In this document: positions 1 through 6,727 of the stretch, piece after piece
How the letters are laid out: the number at the start of each line of letters is the position of its first letter
Numbering within the stretch: position 1 is the stretch's first letter
Assembly: GCA_904502185.1 (NCBI GenBank)
Contig: CAJGDX010000088.1
Coordinates: forward strand, 1-8,513
Reading direction: 5' to 3'
DNA length: 8,513 nt
From: an uncultured Bacteroidaceae bacterium
GTDB lineage: Bacteria; Bacteroidota; Bacteroidia; Bacteroidales; Bacteroidaceae
Translations under genes and position numbers: made by a program
The notes under the pieces: model-generated
Database searches by the model: none
The model's input: only the letters and a program-made list of their open reading frames with translations
Told to the model about the DNA's origin: nothing

Positions 1-914
1 CCGCTCTTCAGTGTCAGTTGCGACAGGCCTTGCATGCCGTTGCATGCCCAGTAGCTGTTGCCGTCCTCGCGCAGATAGACGCAGTCGGGCGACAGGGTGT
101 GTATGGTGTAGTTCTCTGCGGAGTCGTGTATGTACACCTTGCCGTTGTTGGTGCCCAGAATCATCTTTTTGCCATCGGCGTTCATGTAGCTGAAGCGCAT
201 GTTGCTCTCGTTCAGGTGGAGCTTTGTCAGTTTTCCGTCAATGTCGAGGTTGTAGATTCCCCAGTCGGGCAGCAGGCTGAAAAGCTTGCCGTCGTAGTGG
301 GCGAGGGCGTTTATCCTGAAGTTGAAAAGCTGTTTCCAACTGGTTTTGTCCAGCAGGTTGTCGGTTGTCTTTCCGCGATAGAGTCCCGCGTCGGTGCAGG
401 CGAATATGTATCCTTCGTGGATGGCCGCTGCATTTACGTTCAGTCCTAAAGTGTAGGTGTTTGTAAATTCCCGACGCTTGAGGTTCAGCGTCACAATGCC
501 GAAGCCTGTGGAGATGTAGGCCATGCTGTCCATCACCTGCAAGTTGTTTATCTGCTTGTTTGCAAGCGACTTGTTCTTGAAGTCCGAGATATTATATAAT
601 GTCTCGTCGCTGTAGAGCAGGTCGATGTTGGCATTGTCGTATACCACGACAAGTGCGTCGATGGCGTCGCTGTGTTCTATGAACGAGATTCTCACATCGC
701 TCAGTCCGTTTATGTGGTCGTATATGCGTAGTTCGCTGTCCTCCTTGCCGTATGAGTAGAGCGAACCTGCGCTCAGCACATACACCTTGTCGCCCATCAC
801 GCGACAGGATGTTGCATTGCGGTAGGAGTTATATGTTTTCCACTCGCCAATTGCTGCGTGGAGTGCAGCAGAGAGCGTCAGGATGAGCAGCGATGTAATA
901 ATTCCTCTTTTCAT
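1..914 (-). CDS. porZ: PorZ-like beta-propeller protein of type IX secretion (partial, C-terminus outside window)
   Basis: The reading frame opens with ATG at 914-912 and stays open for 304 codons to the window edge, so only the N-terminal part is visible. Residues 1-20 form a Sec signal peptide (MKR, hydrophobic core, ALHA then AIGEW) with no lipobox cysteine, suggesting an exported, non-lipidated protein. The mature part starts GEWKTYNSYRNA and continues with repeated short beta-strand units such as DKVYVLSAGSLYSYG (43-56), ITLN-like FGIVTLNL (138-145) and GLYRG (177-181), plus HINGLSD (67-73) and YDNANIDLL (92-100). This is the pattern of the N-terminal propeller of PorZ, which in Porphyromonas gingivalis works with the PorU sortase to attach A-LPS to type IX cargo; full-length members are roughly 770 residues. 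The gene lies 8 bp after rdgB and is probably co-transcribed. The family call is from recognition of the pattern; a related two-component-regulator-type propeller is the alternative. Confidence 0.72.
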   Translation of the reverse strand, partial: MKRGIITSLLILTLSAALHAAIGEWKTYNSYRNATSCRVMGDKVYVLSAGSLYSYGKEDSELRIYDHINGLSDVRISFIEHSDAIDALVVVYDNANIDLLYSDETLYNISDFKNKSLANKQINNLQVMDSMAYISTGFGIVTLNLKRREFTNTYTLGLNVNAAAIHEGYIFACTDAGLYRGKTTDNLLDKTSWKQLFNFRINALAHYDGKLFSLLPDWGIYNLDIDGKLTKLHLNESNMRFSYMNADGKKMILGTNNGKVYIHDSAENYTIHTLSPDCVYLREDGNSYWACNGMQGLSQLTLKS

Positions 915-922
915 AGTGTTTT

Positions 923-1495
923 TCAGCCCTGTAAAAATTCGTTGAGTGCGGCAGCTGCACGCGAGCGGTGGCTCATGGAGTTTTTCTTTTCTGCCGCCAT
1001 CTGGGCAAAGCTCTCGTTGCAGCCTTCGGGGATGAATATGGGGTCGTATCCGAACCCGGCTTCGCCCTGTCGCTCTTCGGCAATCGTGCCACGCACAATG
1101 CCTTCGAAGAGATTCTCCCTGCCCTCTATTATTAACGCAATAACTGTGCGAAATTGTGCGTTGCGGTTGCTTTTTCCTGTTAAATTTTGCAACAGCTTGT
1201 TCATGTTGGCCTGCGAGTCGTTGTTCTCGCCTGCGTAGCGTGCCGAATATACTCCGGGCGCGCCGTCAAGCGCCTCAACCTCGAGTCCTGTGTCGTCGGC
1301 GAAACATGATACTGCGTACTTCTCGTAGATGTATCGTGCCTTAATCAGGGCATTGCCCTCAAGGGTGTCGGCTGTTTCGGGAATCTCGTCGAAGCAGCCA
1401 ATCTCAGCCAGCGACAAAAGCTCCACCTTGTCGCCAAGGATGGCGCGCATCTCTTCCAGCTTGTGCTTGTTGTTGGTTGCAAATACAAGTCTCAT
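923..1495 (-). CDS. rdgB: Non-canonical purine NTP pyrophosphatase (RdgB/HAM1 family)
   Basis: This 190-residue protein has the usual length for the RdgB/HAM1/ITPase family, cytosolic enzymes that hydrolyse ITP, dITP and XTP to the monophosphate plus pyrophosphate and so keep deaminated purines out of DNA and RNA. The family motifs are present in order: the phosphate-binding TNNKHK at 7-12, FADDTGLEVEAL at 65-76 with the acidic pair D67/D68, GVYSARYAG at 81-89, GFGYDPIF at 147-154, and SHRSRA at 175-180, which matches the base-recognition SHR motif. The start ATG (1495-1493) overlaps the yitT TGA in an ATGA, so translation is probably coupled to the gene before it. It ends in TGA at 925-923, just before the porZ-like gene. 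Nothing appears broken or missing. Confidence 0.96.
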   Translation of the reverse strand: MRLVFATNNKHKLEEMRAILGDKVELLSLAEIGCFDEIPETADTLEGNALIKARYIYEKYAVSCFADDTGLEVEALDGAPGVYSARYAGENNDSQANMNKLLQNLTGKSNRNAQFRTVIALIIEGRENLFEGIVRGTIAEERQGEAGFGYDPIFIPEGCNESFAQMAAEKKNSMSHRSRAAAALNEFLQG

Positions 1496-2403
1496 TTCTT
1501 TACCTTTATTTTATCGAAGCCTGCACCGTATACTCCCGACACACGTGTCTGCGAGATAAAGGCGTTGGGGTCTATTTCGTGAATTATTCTGAACATTTCG
1601 TTCGATTCGTTGCCTCGCATCATTGTCACAATCACCTTGGTGTCTTCCTTGGTGTAGTATCCTATGCCGTTGAGCAGTGTTACACCACGGTGCATCTCCT
1701 TGGTGATGTAGTGCGAAATTTCATCGTATTTCTTTGAGAAAATGAGGAACTGCACAAGGCGTCTGTTGCTGTTTACCACATAGTCGAGCATCGTCGACGA
1801 GATGAGAAGTGTGATAAGACCATAGAATACTTTTGCAATCTCGTCACTGCCCAGTACGATGCTGCAGCTGAGTACGGTTGCGATGTCTATGTACATTATG
1901 ACGCGTCCCAGACTGATGTCGCGGTACTTGTTGATGATGGCTGCAATGATGTCTGTTCCTCCGGTGCTTCCGTTGTTGATGAAGTTCATTGCAATACCCA
2001 GTCCGCAGAATCCTGCACCAATGATACAGGCTTCGAATGTTGCACCTTCGCCCAATATGTTCAGTGCGTTGAATTGGTACTTGTCAAGCAGGTCCTTCAT
2101 CACTCCGAGAAAGAATGTCAGCGTAAATACTGCGTAAATGGTTTTCAGACAGAATTTTATGCCTAATTCCTTTACTGCAATGCCAAGCAGTATAATGTTG
2201 ATTAAAAAATATGTGTATTGCATGGGGAAGCCTGTGGCATACTCGATGATGGCTCCGATACCCGCCGTACCTCCCGATACCAGTTTGTATGGCAACAGGA
2301 AGAAGGCCCATCCGAAAGCGTAGATTATTAGTCCTAAGGTTATTGCAATATACTCTTTGGCTGCAACTATCAGGCTCTTTTTTGGAATATTGAAACTGGG
2401 CAT
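1492..2403 (-). CDS. YitT family integral membrane protein with C-terminal DUF2179 domain
   Basis: The 303-residue protein has about six hydrophobic membrane segments in its first two thirds (roughly 19-37, 45-57, 63-79, 85-101, 122-142, 166-210), and a soluble C-terminal domain at about 235-300. Two glycine-rich family signatures are seen: SGGTAG at 43-48 and NGSTGGTD at 144-151. The C-terminal part (GYYTKEDTKVIVTMM at 248-262, ending VSGVYGAGFDKIK) matches the DUF2179 domain found on YitT-type proteins. Its transport substrate or role is not established for the family, so no function is claimed. It is the second gene after leuS, 130 bp downstream, and overlaps rdgB by 4 bases. The leader just upstream of ATG 2403-2401 is A/C-rich with no Shine-Dalgarno sequence, as is common in Bacteroidetes. 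Confidence 0.9.
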   Translation of the reverse strand: MPSFNIPKKSLIVAAKEYIAITLGLIIYAFGWAFFLLPYKLVSGGTAGIGAIIEYATGFPMQYTYFLINIILLGIAVKELGIKFCLKTIYAVFTLTFFLGVMKDLLDKYQFNALNILGEGATFEACIIGAGFCGLGIAMNFINNGSTGGTDIIAAIINKYRDISLGRVIMYIDIATVLSCSIVLGSDEIAKVFYGLITLLISSTMLDYVVNSNRRLVQFLIFSKKYDEISHYITKEMHRGVTLLNGIGYYTKEDTKVIVTMMRGNESNEMFRIIHEIDPNAFISQTRVSGVYGAGFDKIKVKK

Positions 2404-2485
2404 AGTCGTTTGTATTGTTTGTTGTTGGTTTTAGTGTGAAATATATTCAGTCTGTTGGCGATTTTAATCAGTGCAACAGGCTATT

Positions 2486-2522
2486 CAGCAATGCTGTCCG
2501 TGCAACGCTGACAGCATTGCTG
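2486..2522. repeat. Perfect 13-bp inverted repeat between leuS and yitT
   Basis: The arms CAGCAATGCTGTC (2486-2498) and GACAGCATTGCTG (2510-2522) are exact reverse complements around an 11-nt loop. In the leuS transcript the hairpin starts 11 nt after the stop codon. No U-tract follows on the minus strand (the next bases read AATAGCCTG), so it is not a standard intrinsic terminator; on the plus strand only a broken T-run (TTTGATTGGATTT) follows. It may stabilise the leuS mRNA 3' end, attenuate read-through into yitT, or be a protein-binding site. The heptamer GTGCAAC also occurs twice here, at 2471-2477 and in the loop at 2500-2506. Confidence 0.85.
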
Positions 2523-2533
2523 TTTGATTGGAT

Positions 2534-5368
2534 TTATCCGATAACGATGTTCACAATCTTCTTGGGAACAACGATTATCTTCTTGATTGATTTGCCGTCG
2601 ATATACTTCTGTGACTGCTCGTTTGCAAGCACCGCAGCCTCAATCTCCTCGCGTGCGGCCTCTGTTGCAAAGTCCATGGTGAATCTTGCCTTGCCGTTGA
2701 ACGAGATTGTATATTTTACGCTATCCTCTTTCAGATACTCTTCGTTGAAGGCGGGCCACTGTGCATCGCAGATGCTTGTGGTGTGTCCGAATGTCTCCCA
2801 CAGCTCTTCGCAGATGTGGGGTGCAAAGGGTGCCAATACTGTTACGAACAGCTCCATCACCGCACGTTTGTTGCATTTGAGTGATGCAAGCTCGTTGGCG
2901 CATATCATGAAGGCGCTGACGGTGGTGTTGTACGAGAAGTTGGGGATGTCCTCTGAAACCTTCTTGATCAGTCGGTGAACAGATTTCAACTCTTCGCGTG
3001 TGGGCTCTTCGTCGGTAAGTATCAGATTGTCCTCCTTGTCGAAGCAGATGTTCCATATTTTTCTGAGGAAGCGGTGGCAACCGTCGATACCGTTGGTGTC
3101 CCAGGGCTTCGACTGCTCCAACGGGCCGAGGAACATTTCGTACAGACGCAGTGTGTCGGCACCGAAGTTCTCCACGATGGTGTCGGGGTTTACGACGTTG
3201 TACATCGACTTACTCATCTTCTCCACTGCCCATCCGCAGATGTATTTGCCATTTTCGAGGATGAACTCAGCGTCGTTGTACTCGGGACGCCATGCGCGGA
3301 AGGCTTCGATGTCGAGCTCGTCGTTCTTCACGATGTTTACATCCACGTGCAGGGGTGTCACGTCGTACTCTTTTGACAGATTCAACGATACAAATGTGTT
3401 TGTATCCTTTATGCGGTATACGAAATTGCTTCGTCCCTGAATCATACCCTGGTTCACCAGTTTCTTGAATGGCTCTTCGGCTGCGCTGAAACCAAGGTCG
3501 AAAAGGAACTTGTTCCAGAAGCGTGAGTAGATGAGGTGACCTGTGGCATGCTCTGTTCCACCTACGTAAAGGTCTACATTCTGCCAATAGTTGTCGGCTT
3601 TCTCTGAAACAAGCGCAGTGCTGTTCTTGGGGTCCATGTAGCGCAGATAGTATGCGCTTGAGCCTGCAAAGCCGGGCATTGTGTTGAGCTCCAGAGGGAA
3701 GATTGTCTTTTCGTCTACAAGGGCTTTGTCGACTACGCAGCGGTTAACAGTGTCCCATGCCCAGAGCTTAGCGTGGCCCAATGGGGGTTCGCCACTCTCT
3801 GTGGGAAGGAATTTCTCAACCTCGGGAAGTTCCAAAGGCAGGCACTCCTCGGGGATGGGGCAGGGGATTCCGTTCTTGTAGTAGATGGGGAAGGGTTCGC
3901 CCCAGTAGCGCTGGCGGCTGAAGATGGCGTCGCGCAGACGGAAGTTCACCTTGATGCGTCCGAGGTTGTTCTCGGCTACATATTTCTTGGTGGCAGCGAT
4001 AGCCTCTACCACTGTAAGGCCGTTGAGTGACAGACCGCATGAAGCGAACTGTGCGGTGGGTGAATTGATGATGATACCCTCTTTTGCGTCGAAGCTCTCT
4101 TCGCTTACGTCGCAACCTTCGATGAGGGGGCGTATCTCAATGCCGAAATGTTTTGCAAAGGCATAGTCGCGGCTGTCATGTGCGGGTACTGCCATGATGG
4201 CTCCTGTACCGTAACCCGACAATACATAGTCGCTCACCCAGATGGGGATGTTTTCGCCGGTGATGGGGTTCACTGCGTATGAACCGGTGAATACACCGCT
4301 TACCGAACGGTCAACCATGCGCTCGCGCTCGGTTCTCTTCTTGGTGCGCTCGATGTATGCCTGCACAGCCTCGCTCTGCTCGGCTGTGGTAAGCTCTGCC
4401 ACAAGCTCACTCTCGGGGGCAAGCACCATGAATGTTACACCGAATATTGTGTCGGCGCGGGTGGTGAAGATGGTGAAGTGTTTCTCGCTGTCCTTAACGT
4501 AGAATTCCATTTCTGTACCCTCGCTGCGGCCTATCCAGTTGCGCTGTGTCTCTTTCAGTGAGTCTGTCCAGTCGATGGTGTCAAGACCGTCGAGCAGACG
4601 CTGTGCGTATGCCGACACGCGCAAGCACCACTGGCGCATCTTCTTCTGTATCACAGGGTAACCGCCACGCTCCGAAACTCCGTCGACAACCTCGTCGTTG
4701 GCAAGCACTGTTCCCAGCTGGGGACACCAGTTTACCATTGTCTCGCCGAGGAATGCTATGCGCCAGTTCATCAGTGTCTCTTCCTGCTCCTTCTCGCTCA
4801 TGGCGTTCCACTCTTCTGCTGTCAGCTCAATCTCCTTGCCGCAGGCAGCGTTCAGCCCTGCTGTGCCCTGTGTGGCGAGCTTTTCGCGAAGCTCGGCAAT
4901 GGGCATTGCCTTGCATGCGTCGTTGTCGTAGTAGTGGTTGAACATTCTGATGAACGCCCACTGTGTCCAGTGGTAGTAGTCGGCGTTGCAGGTTCTTATT
5001 TCGCGCTCCCAGTCGAAGCAGAAGCCTATCTTGTCGAGCTGCTCACGGTAGCGGTTGATATTCTGTTCGGTGGTTACAGCGGGGTGCTGTCCTGTCTGTA
5101 TGGCATACTGCTCGGCGGGAAGACCGTATGCGTCGTAGCCCATGGGGTTCAGCACATTGTAGCCTTGCAGACGTTTGTAGCGTGCGTAGATGTCCGATGC
5201 AATGTAGCCCAGAGGGTGACCTACGTGAAGTCCTGCGCCTGAGGGGTAGGGGAACATGTTTAGCACATAGAATTTTTCTTTGCTCTCATCTTCGACTACA
5301 CGATAGGTGTTGTTCTCTTTCCATCGTGCCTGCCATTTTTTCTCAATTTCGGTAAAATTGTATCCCAT
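2534..5368 (-). CDS. leuS: Leucyl-tRNA synthetase
   Basis: This 944-residue class I aminoacyl-tRNA synthetase charges tRNA-Leu with leucine in the cytosol. The HIGH motif is HVGH at 48-51, after MFPYPSGAGL, and the KMSKS motif is at 717-721. The CP1 editing domain carries TTRADT (302-307, T307 matching the editing threonine T252 of E. coli) and GTGAIMAVPAHDSRD (387-401, with D398 and D401), so post-transfer editing should be intact. YLRYMDP, TEHATGHLIYSR and the anticodon-binding helices after 790 follow in normal order. It is longer than E. coli LeuRS (860) because of an insert at about 145-200 and an enlarged leucine-specific region at about 648-716. The frame is open up to 5443, but I start at ATG 5368-5366: MGYNFTEIEKKW is where family members begin, and the upstream ATG falls inside the predicted -7 promoter box. 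Confidence 0.97.
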   Translation of the reverse strand: MGYNFTEIEKKWQARWKENNTYRVVEDESKEKFYVLNMFPYPSGAGLHVGHPLGYIASDIYARYKRLQGYNVLNPMGYDAYGLPAEQYAIQTGQHPAVTTEQNINRYREQLDKIGFCFDWEREIRTCNADYYHWTQWAFIRMFNHYYDNDACKAMPIAELREKLATQGTAGLNAACGKEIELTAEEWNAMSEKEQEETLMNWRIAFLGETMVNWCPQLGTVLANDEVVDGVSERGGYPVIQKKMRQWCLRVSAYAQRLLDGLDTIDWTDSLKETQRNWIGRSEGTEMEFYVKDSEKHFTIFTTRADTIFGVTFMVLAPESELVAELTTAEQSEAVQAYIERTKKRTERERMVDRSVSGVFTGSYAVNPITGENIPIWVSDYVLSGYGTGAIMAVPAHDSRDYAFAKHFGIEIRPLIEGCDVSEESFDAKEGIIINSPTAQFASCGLSLNGLTVVEAIAATKKYVAENNLGRIKVNFRLRDAIFSRQRYWGEPFPIYYKNGIPCPIPEECLPLELPEVEKFLPTESGEPPLGHAKLWAWDTVNRCVVDKALVDEKTIFPLELNTMPGFAGSSAYYLRYMDPKNSTALVSEKADNYWQNVDLYVGGTEHATGHLIYSRFWNKFLFDLGFSAAEEPFKKLVNQGMIQGRSNFVYRIKDTNTFVSLNLSKEYDVTPLHVDVNIVKNDELDIEAFRAWRPEYNDAEFILENGKYICGWAVEKMSKSMYNVVNPDTIVENFGADTLRLYEMFLGPLEQSKPWDTNGIDGCHRFLRKIWNICFDKEDNLILTDEEPTREELKSVHRLIKKVSEDIPNFSYNTTVSAFMICANELASLKCNKRAVMELFVTVLAPFAPHICEELWETFGHTTSICDAQWPAFNEEYLKEDSVKYTISFNGKARFTMDFATEAAREEIEAAVLANEQSQKYIDGKSIKKIIVVPKKIVNIVIG

Positions 5369-5410
5369 ATATGATGTTGTGTTAATATTTCTGTCAGTCG
5401 TGTTTGTAAT

Positions 5411-5482
5411 CAGCTTTTTGCTGTGGTTTATACATTCGGGCAAATTTACTAAAAAAGATGTGTATTATAGGTATGTTCGGGC
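5411..5482 (-). promoter_or_regulatory. leuS promoter region (-7 box at 5441-5448) and leader
   Basis: Read on the minus strand, 5448-5441 is TAAATTTG, a perfect match to the Bacteroidetes -7 consensus TAnnTTTG. I see no good TTTG -33 partner at 19-21 bp, so the promoter is weak or activator-dependent. It predicts transcription starting near 5435 and a leader of about 65-70 nt before the leuS ATG. The leader can form only a short hairpin (CAGC-AAAAA-GCTG, 5411-5423). The octamer TTCGGGCA occurs at 5435-5442, touching the -7 box, and again at 5476-5483, 41 bp away. Confidence 0.5.
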
Positions 5483-5528
5483 ATAAAAGTACTTTTTATT
5501 ATTTTTTTTGACGAAATTTCGAAAAATA

Positions 5529-5560
5529 TTTGCTGTAATAAAAAAAACTACATATCTTTG
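5529..5560 (+). promoter_or_regulatory. tRNA promoter, Bacteroidetes type (TTTG-N20-TATCTTTG)
   Basis: TTTG at 5529-5532 and TATCTTTG at 5553-5560 are separated by 20 bp, matching the consensus for the primary sigma factor of Bacteroidetes. Transcription would begin near 5566, about 12 nt before the mature tRNA. Directly upstream lie A/T tracts and the palindrome CGAAATTTCG (5512-5521), which could act like an UP element, as expected for a strong stable-RNA promoter. Confidence 0.8.
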
Positions 5561-5577
5561 CACCGCTCAAATGAGAT

Positions 5578-5651
5578 GGCGAGATAGCTCAGCTGGTTAG
5601 AGCGTCGGATTCATAATCCGGAGGTCGTGGGATCGTGACCCACTCTCGCTA
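5578..5651 (+). tRNA. tRNA with CAT anticodon (elongator Met most likely; Ile2 possible)
   Basis: The 74-nt cloverleaf folds fully: acceptor GGCGAGA/TCTCGCT with a G1-U72 wobble, D-stem GCTC/GAGC with a GG-containing 9-nt loop, anticodon stem TCGGA/TCCGG with loop TTCATAA (anticodon 5612-5614), variable AGGTC, and T-stem GTGGG/CCCAC. The discriminator is A73, and the 3' CCA is not encoded (the genome reads ACA). CAT can mean elongator Met, initiator Met or Ile2 (lysidine-modified). The paired position 1-72 and the lack of a run of three G-C pairs at the base of the anticodon stem argue against initiator. I cannot separate elongator Met from Ile2 by eye. The T-loop is unusual: ATCGTGA, with A at 54 and T at 58 instead of T54 and A58. 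Confidence 0.93.
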
Positions 5652-5690
5652 CAAAAAAGAGATGCATTCGCATCTCTTTTTTGTTTTTTG
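5652..5690. terminator. Bidirectional intrinsic terminator after the tRNA and the phosphodiesterase gene
   Basis: A perfect 14-bp stem runs from 5652-5665 to 5670-5683 around an ATTC loop: C, six A, GAGATGC pairing with GCATCTC, six T, G. The outer A/T part gives a T-run on both strands, and on the plus strand a second T-run follows (5684-5689). It starts immediately after the tRNA discriminator base and lies 13 nt beyond the stop codon of the converging minus-strand gene, so it can end both transcripts. Confidence 0.93.
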
Positions 5691-5696
5691 TCGGTT

Positions 5697-6611
5697 TTAT
5701 TCGAAAATCTCTTTTATCACTCTGCCTCGCCATACGTCGGGAACTTCGGCACCGAAGATATATGCAATGGTGGGAGCAGTGTCGTATCTCATCACCGGAA
5801 CATCAATCTTGTAACCTTTCTTTATGCCGGGGCCAAAAAATACAAGCGGAGCCTCCATTTCGTCCATACTGGTGCTGCCGTGGCCACGTCCGATGCCACC
5901 GTGGTCGGATACAACCATGAATATTGTGCTGTCGTATGTGCCGGCAGCTTTTGTGGCCTCTATTATTTCATTTAGATAGGCATCAAGTTCGGTCAAACGA
6001 TTCATATACTGCTCCGAACCCCATCCGTATTTGTGTCCCTCGCTGTCGGGCGAGTCGTAAATGAACATAGCAAATTCGGGTTTCTGCTCCTTCAGGTAGG
6101 TGATGAATCCGTCGGTACTTTCGCGGCTGCGGTTCTCGCCCATGGGTATATGCTTGTGATAGGTTACAGCCTTGTTGTCGATGAGGTCGCCCTGAACCTC
6201 CCACTCGTAGAACGAACAGATGTTCATCTGCGGGTACTTTTCACGCAGTACGGTGATGAATGTCGGGAATATGCCGTTGGGGCCCAACGCTATAGATGGA
6301 AAATCGGGTTTGCGGCTGCCCCAAGTGTTGTAGCCGTGCATTTCGGGGCCTACACCCATGTACATGCTTGCCCAGTTGCAGGCGCTCGACGATGGCAGGA
6401 TGCTACGTGCCTGCAGTGTCCACGCTCCTTGCTCCATCAGAGATTTCAGCGTTGGCATCTGTACCGCTTCTACCGTGTTTCCGGCAAGGCCGTCAAAGCC
6501 TATCATTACCACATGTTTTACTCCTTTTACGCGTTTGGGGCCATTGTCGCAACAGCTGCCGAGCAGCAGCGCAACCATTGCCACTGCTACAAAAGAACAT
6601 AGCTTTTTCAT
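5697..6611 (-). CDS. Alkaline phosphatase/nucleotide pyrophosphatase superfamily lipoprotein
   Basis: The 304-residue protein starts with a lipoprotein signal peptide: MKK, a hydrophobic stretch, then LLGSC with the lipid-bearing cysteine at C20. It should be membrane-anchored and face the periplasm or cell surface. The rest matches the type I phosphodiesterase/nucleotide pyrophosphatase branch of the alkaline phosphatase superfamily, two-metal enzymes that cleave phosphate mono- or diesters. Probable metal ligands are D40 (MIGFDGL), D189 and H193 (SPDSEGHKYG), D236 and H237 (VVSDHGG) and H244 (GRGHGS). The nucleophile is most likely S76 in LPSSSACNW (72-80), where many relatives have threonine. 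MHGYNTW after it is the usual follow-on loop. The protein is shorter than many family members, and its substrate is unknown. It has its own promoter, is divergent from the reductase gene, and ends at the shared terminator. Confidence 0.9.
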   Translation of the reverse strand: MKKLCSFVAVAMVALLLGSCCDNGPKRVKGVKHVVMIGFDGLAGNTVEAVQMPTLKSLMEQGAWTLQARSILPSSSACNWASMYMGVGPEMHGYNTWGSRKPDFPSIALGPNGIFPTFITVLREKYPQMNICSFYEWEVQGDLIDNKAVTYHKHIPMGENRSRESTDGFITYLKEQKPEFAMFIYDSPDSEGHKYGWGSEQYMNRLTELDAYLNEIIEATKAAGTYDSTIFMVVSDHGGIGRGHGSTSMDEMEAPLVFFGPGIKKGYKIDVPVMRYDTAPTIAYIFGAEVPDVWRGRVIKEIFE

Positions 6612-6655
6612 AATCCTGTCAATAACGATATTGAATAATACTCATTCGCAATACA

Positions 6656-6687
6656 CAAATGTAGATATAAAATAGATTCGCTGCAAT
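6656..6687 (-). promoter_or_regulatory. Promoter of the phosphodiesterase lipoprotein gene
   Basis: On the minus strand, ATTG (6687-6684) and TACATTTG (6663-6656) are 20 bp apart. The -7 box is a perfect TAnnTTTG match and the -33 box matches three of four bases. Transcription would start near 6650, leaving a leader of about 40 nt before the ATG at 6611. Confidence 0.68.
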
Positions 6688-6727
6688 ATTTGTGTTGAAG
6701 ATTTTCTCGACTTTTCTCTGTGCCGTA

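Noticed and set aside
18..449. A 143-codon open frame on the plus strand at the left edge
   Set aside because: It is antisense to the porZ-like gene, whose frame has a signal peptide and propeller repeats.
2438..2445. A possible yitT promoter (TATATTTC on the minus strand)
   Set aside because: The last base differs from TAnnTTTG and no -33 TTTG box lies at 19-21 bp, so it is too weak to list as a promoter.
5411..5423. Short hairpin CAGC-AAAAA-GCTG in the leuS leader as a riboswitch or attenuator
   Set aside because: The stem is only 4 bp and the leader is under 75 nt, with no leader peptide or T-box-like elements.
5369..5443. A 25-residue N-terminal extension of LeuRS starting at 5443
   Set aside because: The extension is not part of the family, and its ATG falls inside the predicted TAAATTTG promoter box, upstream of the likely transcription start.
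6033..6602. A 189-codon open frame on the plus strand opposite the phosphodiesterase lipoprotein
   Set aside because: It is antisense to a gene with intact metal-binding motifs and a lipoprotein signal; its product has no coherent domain.
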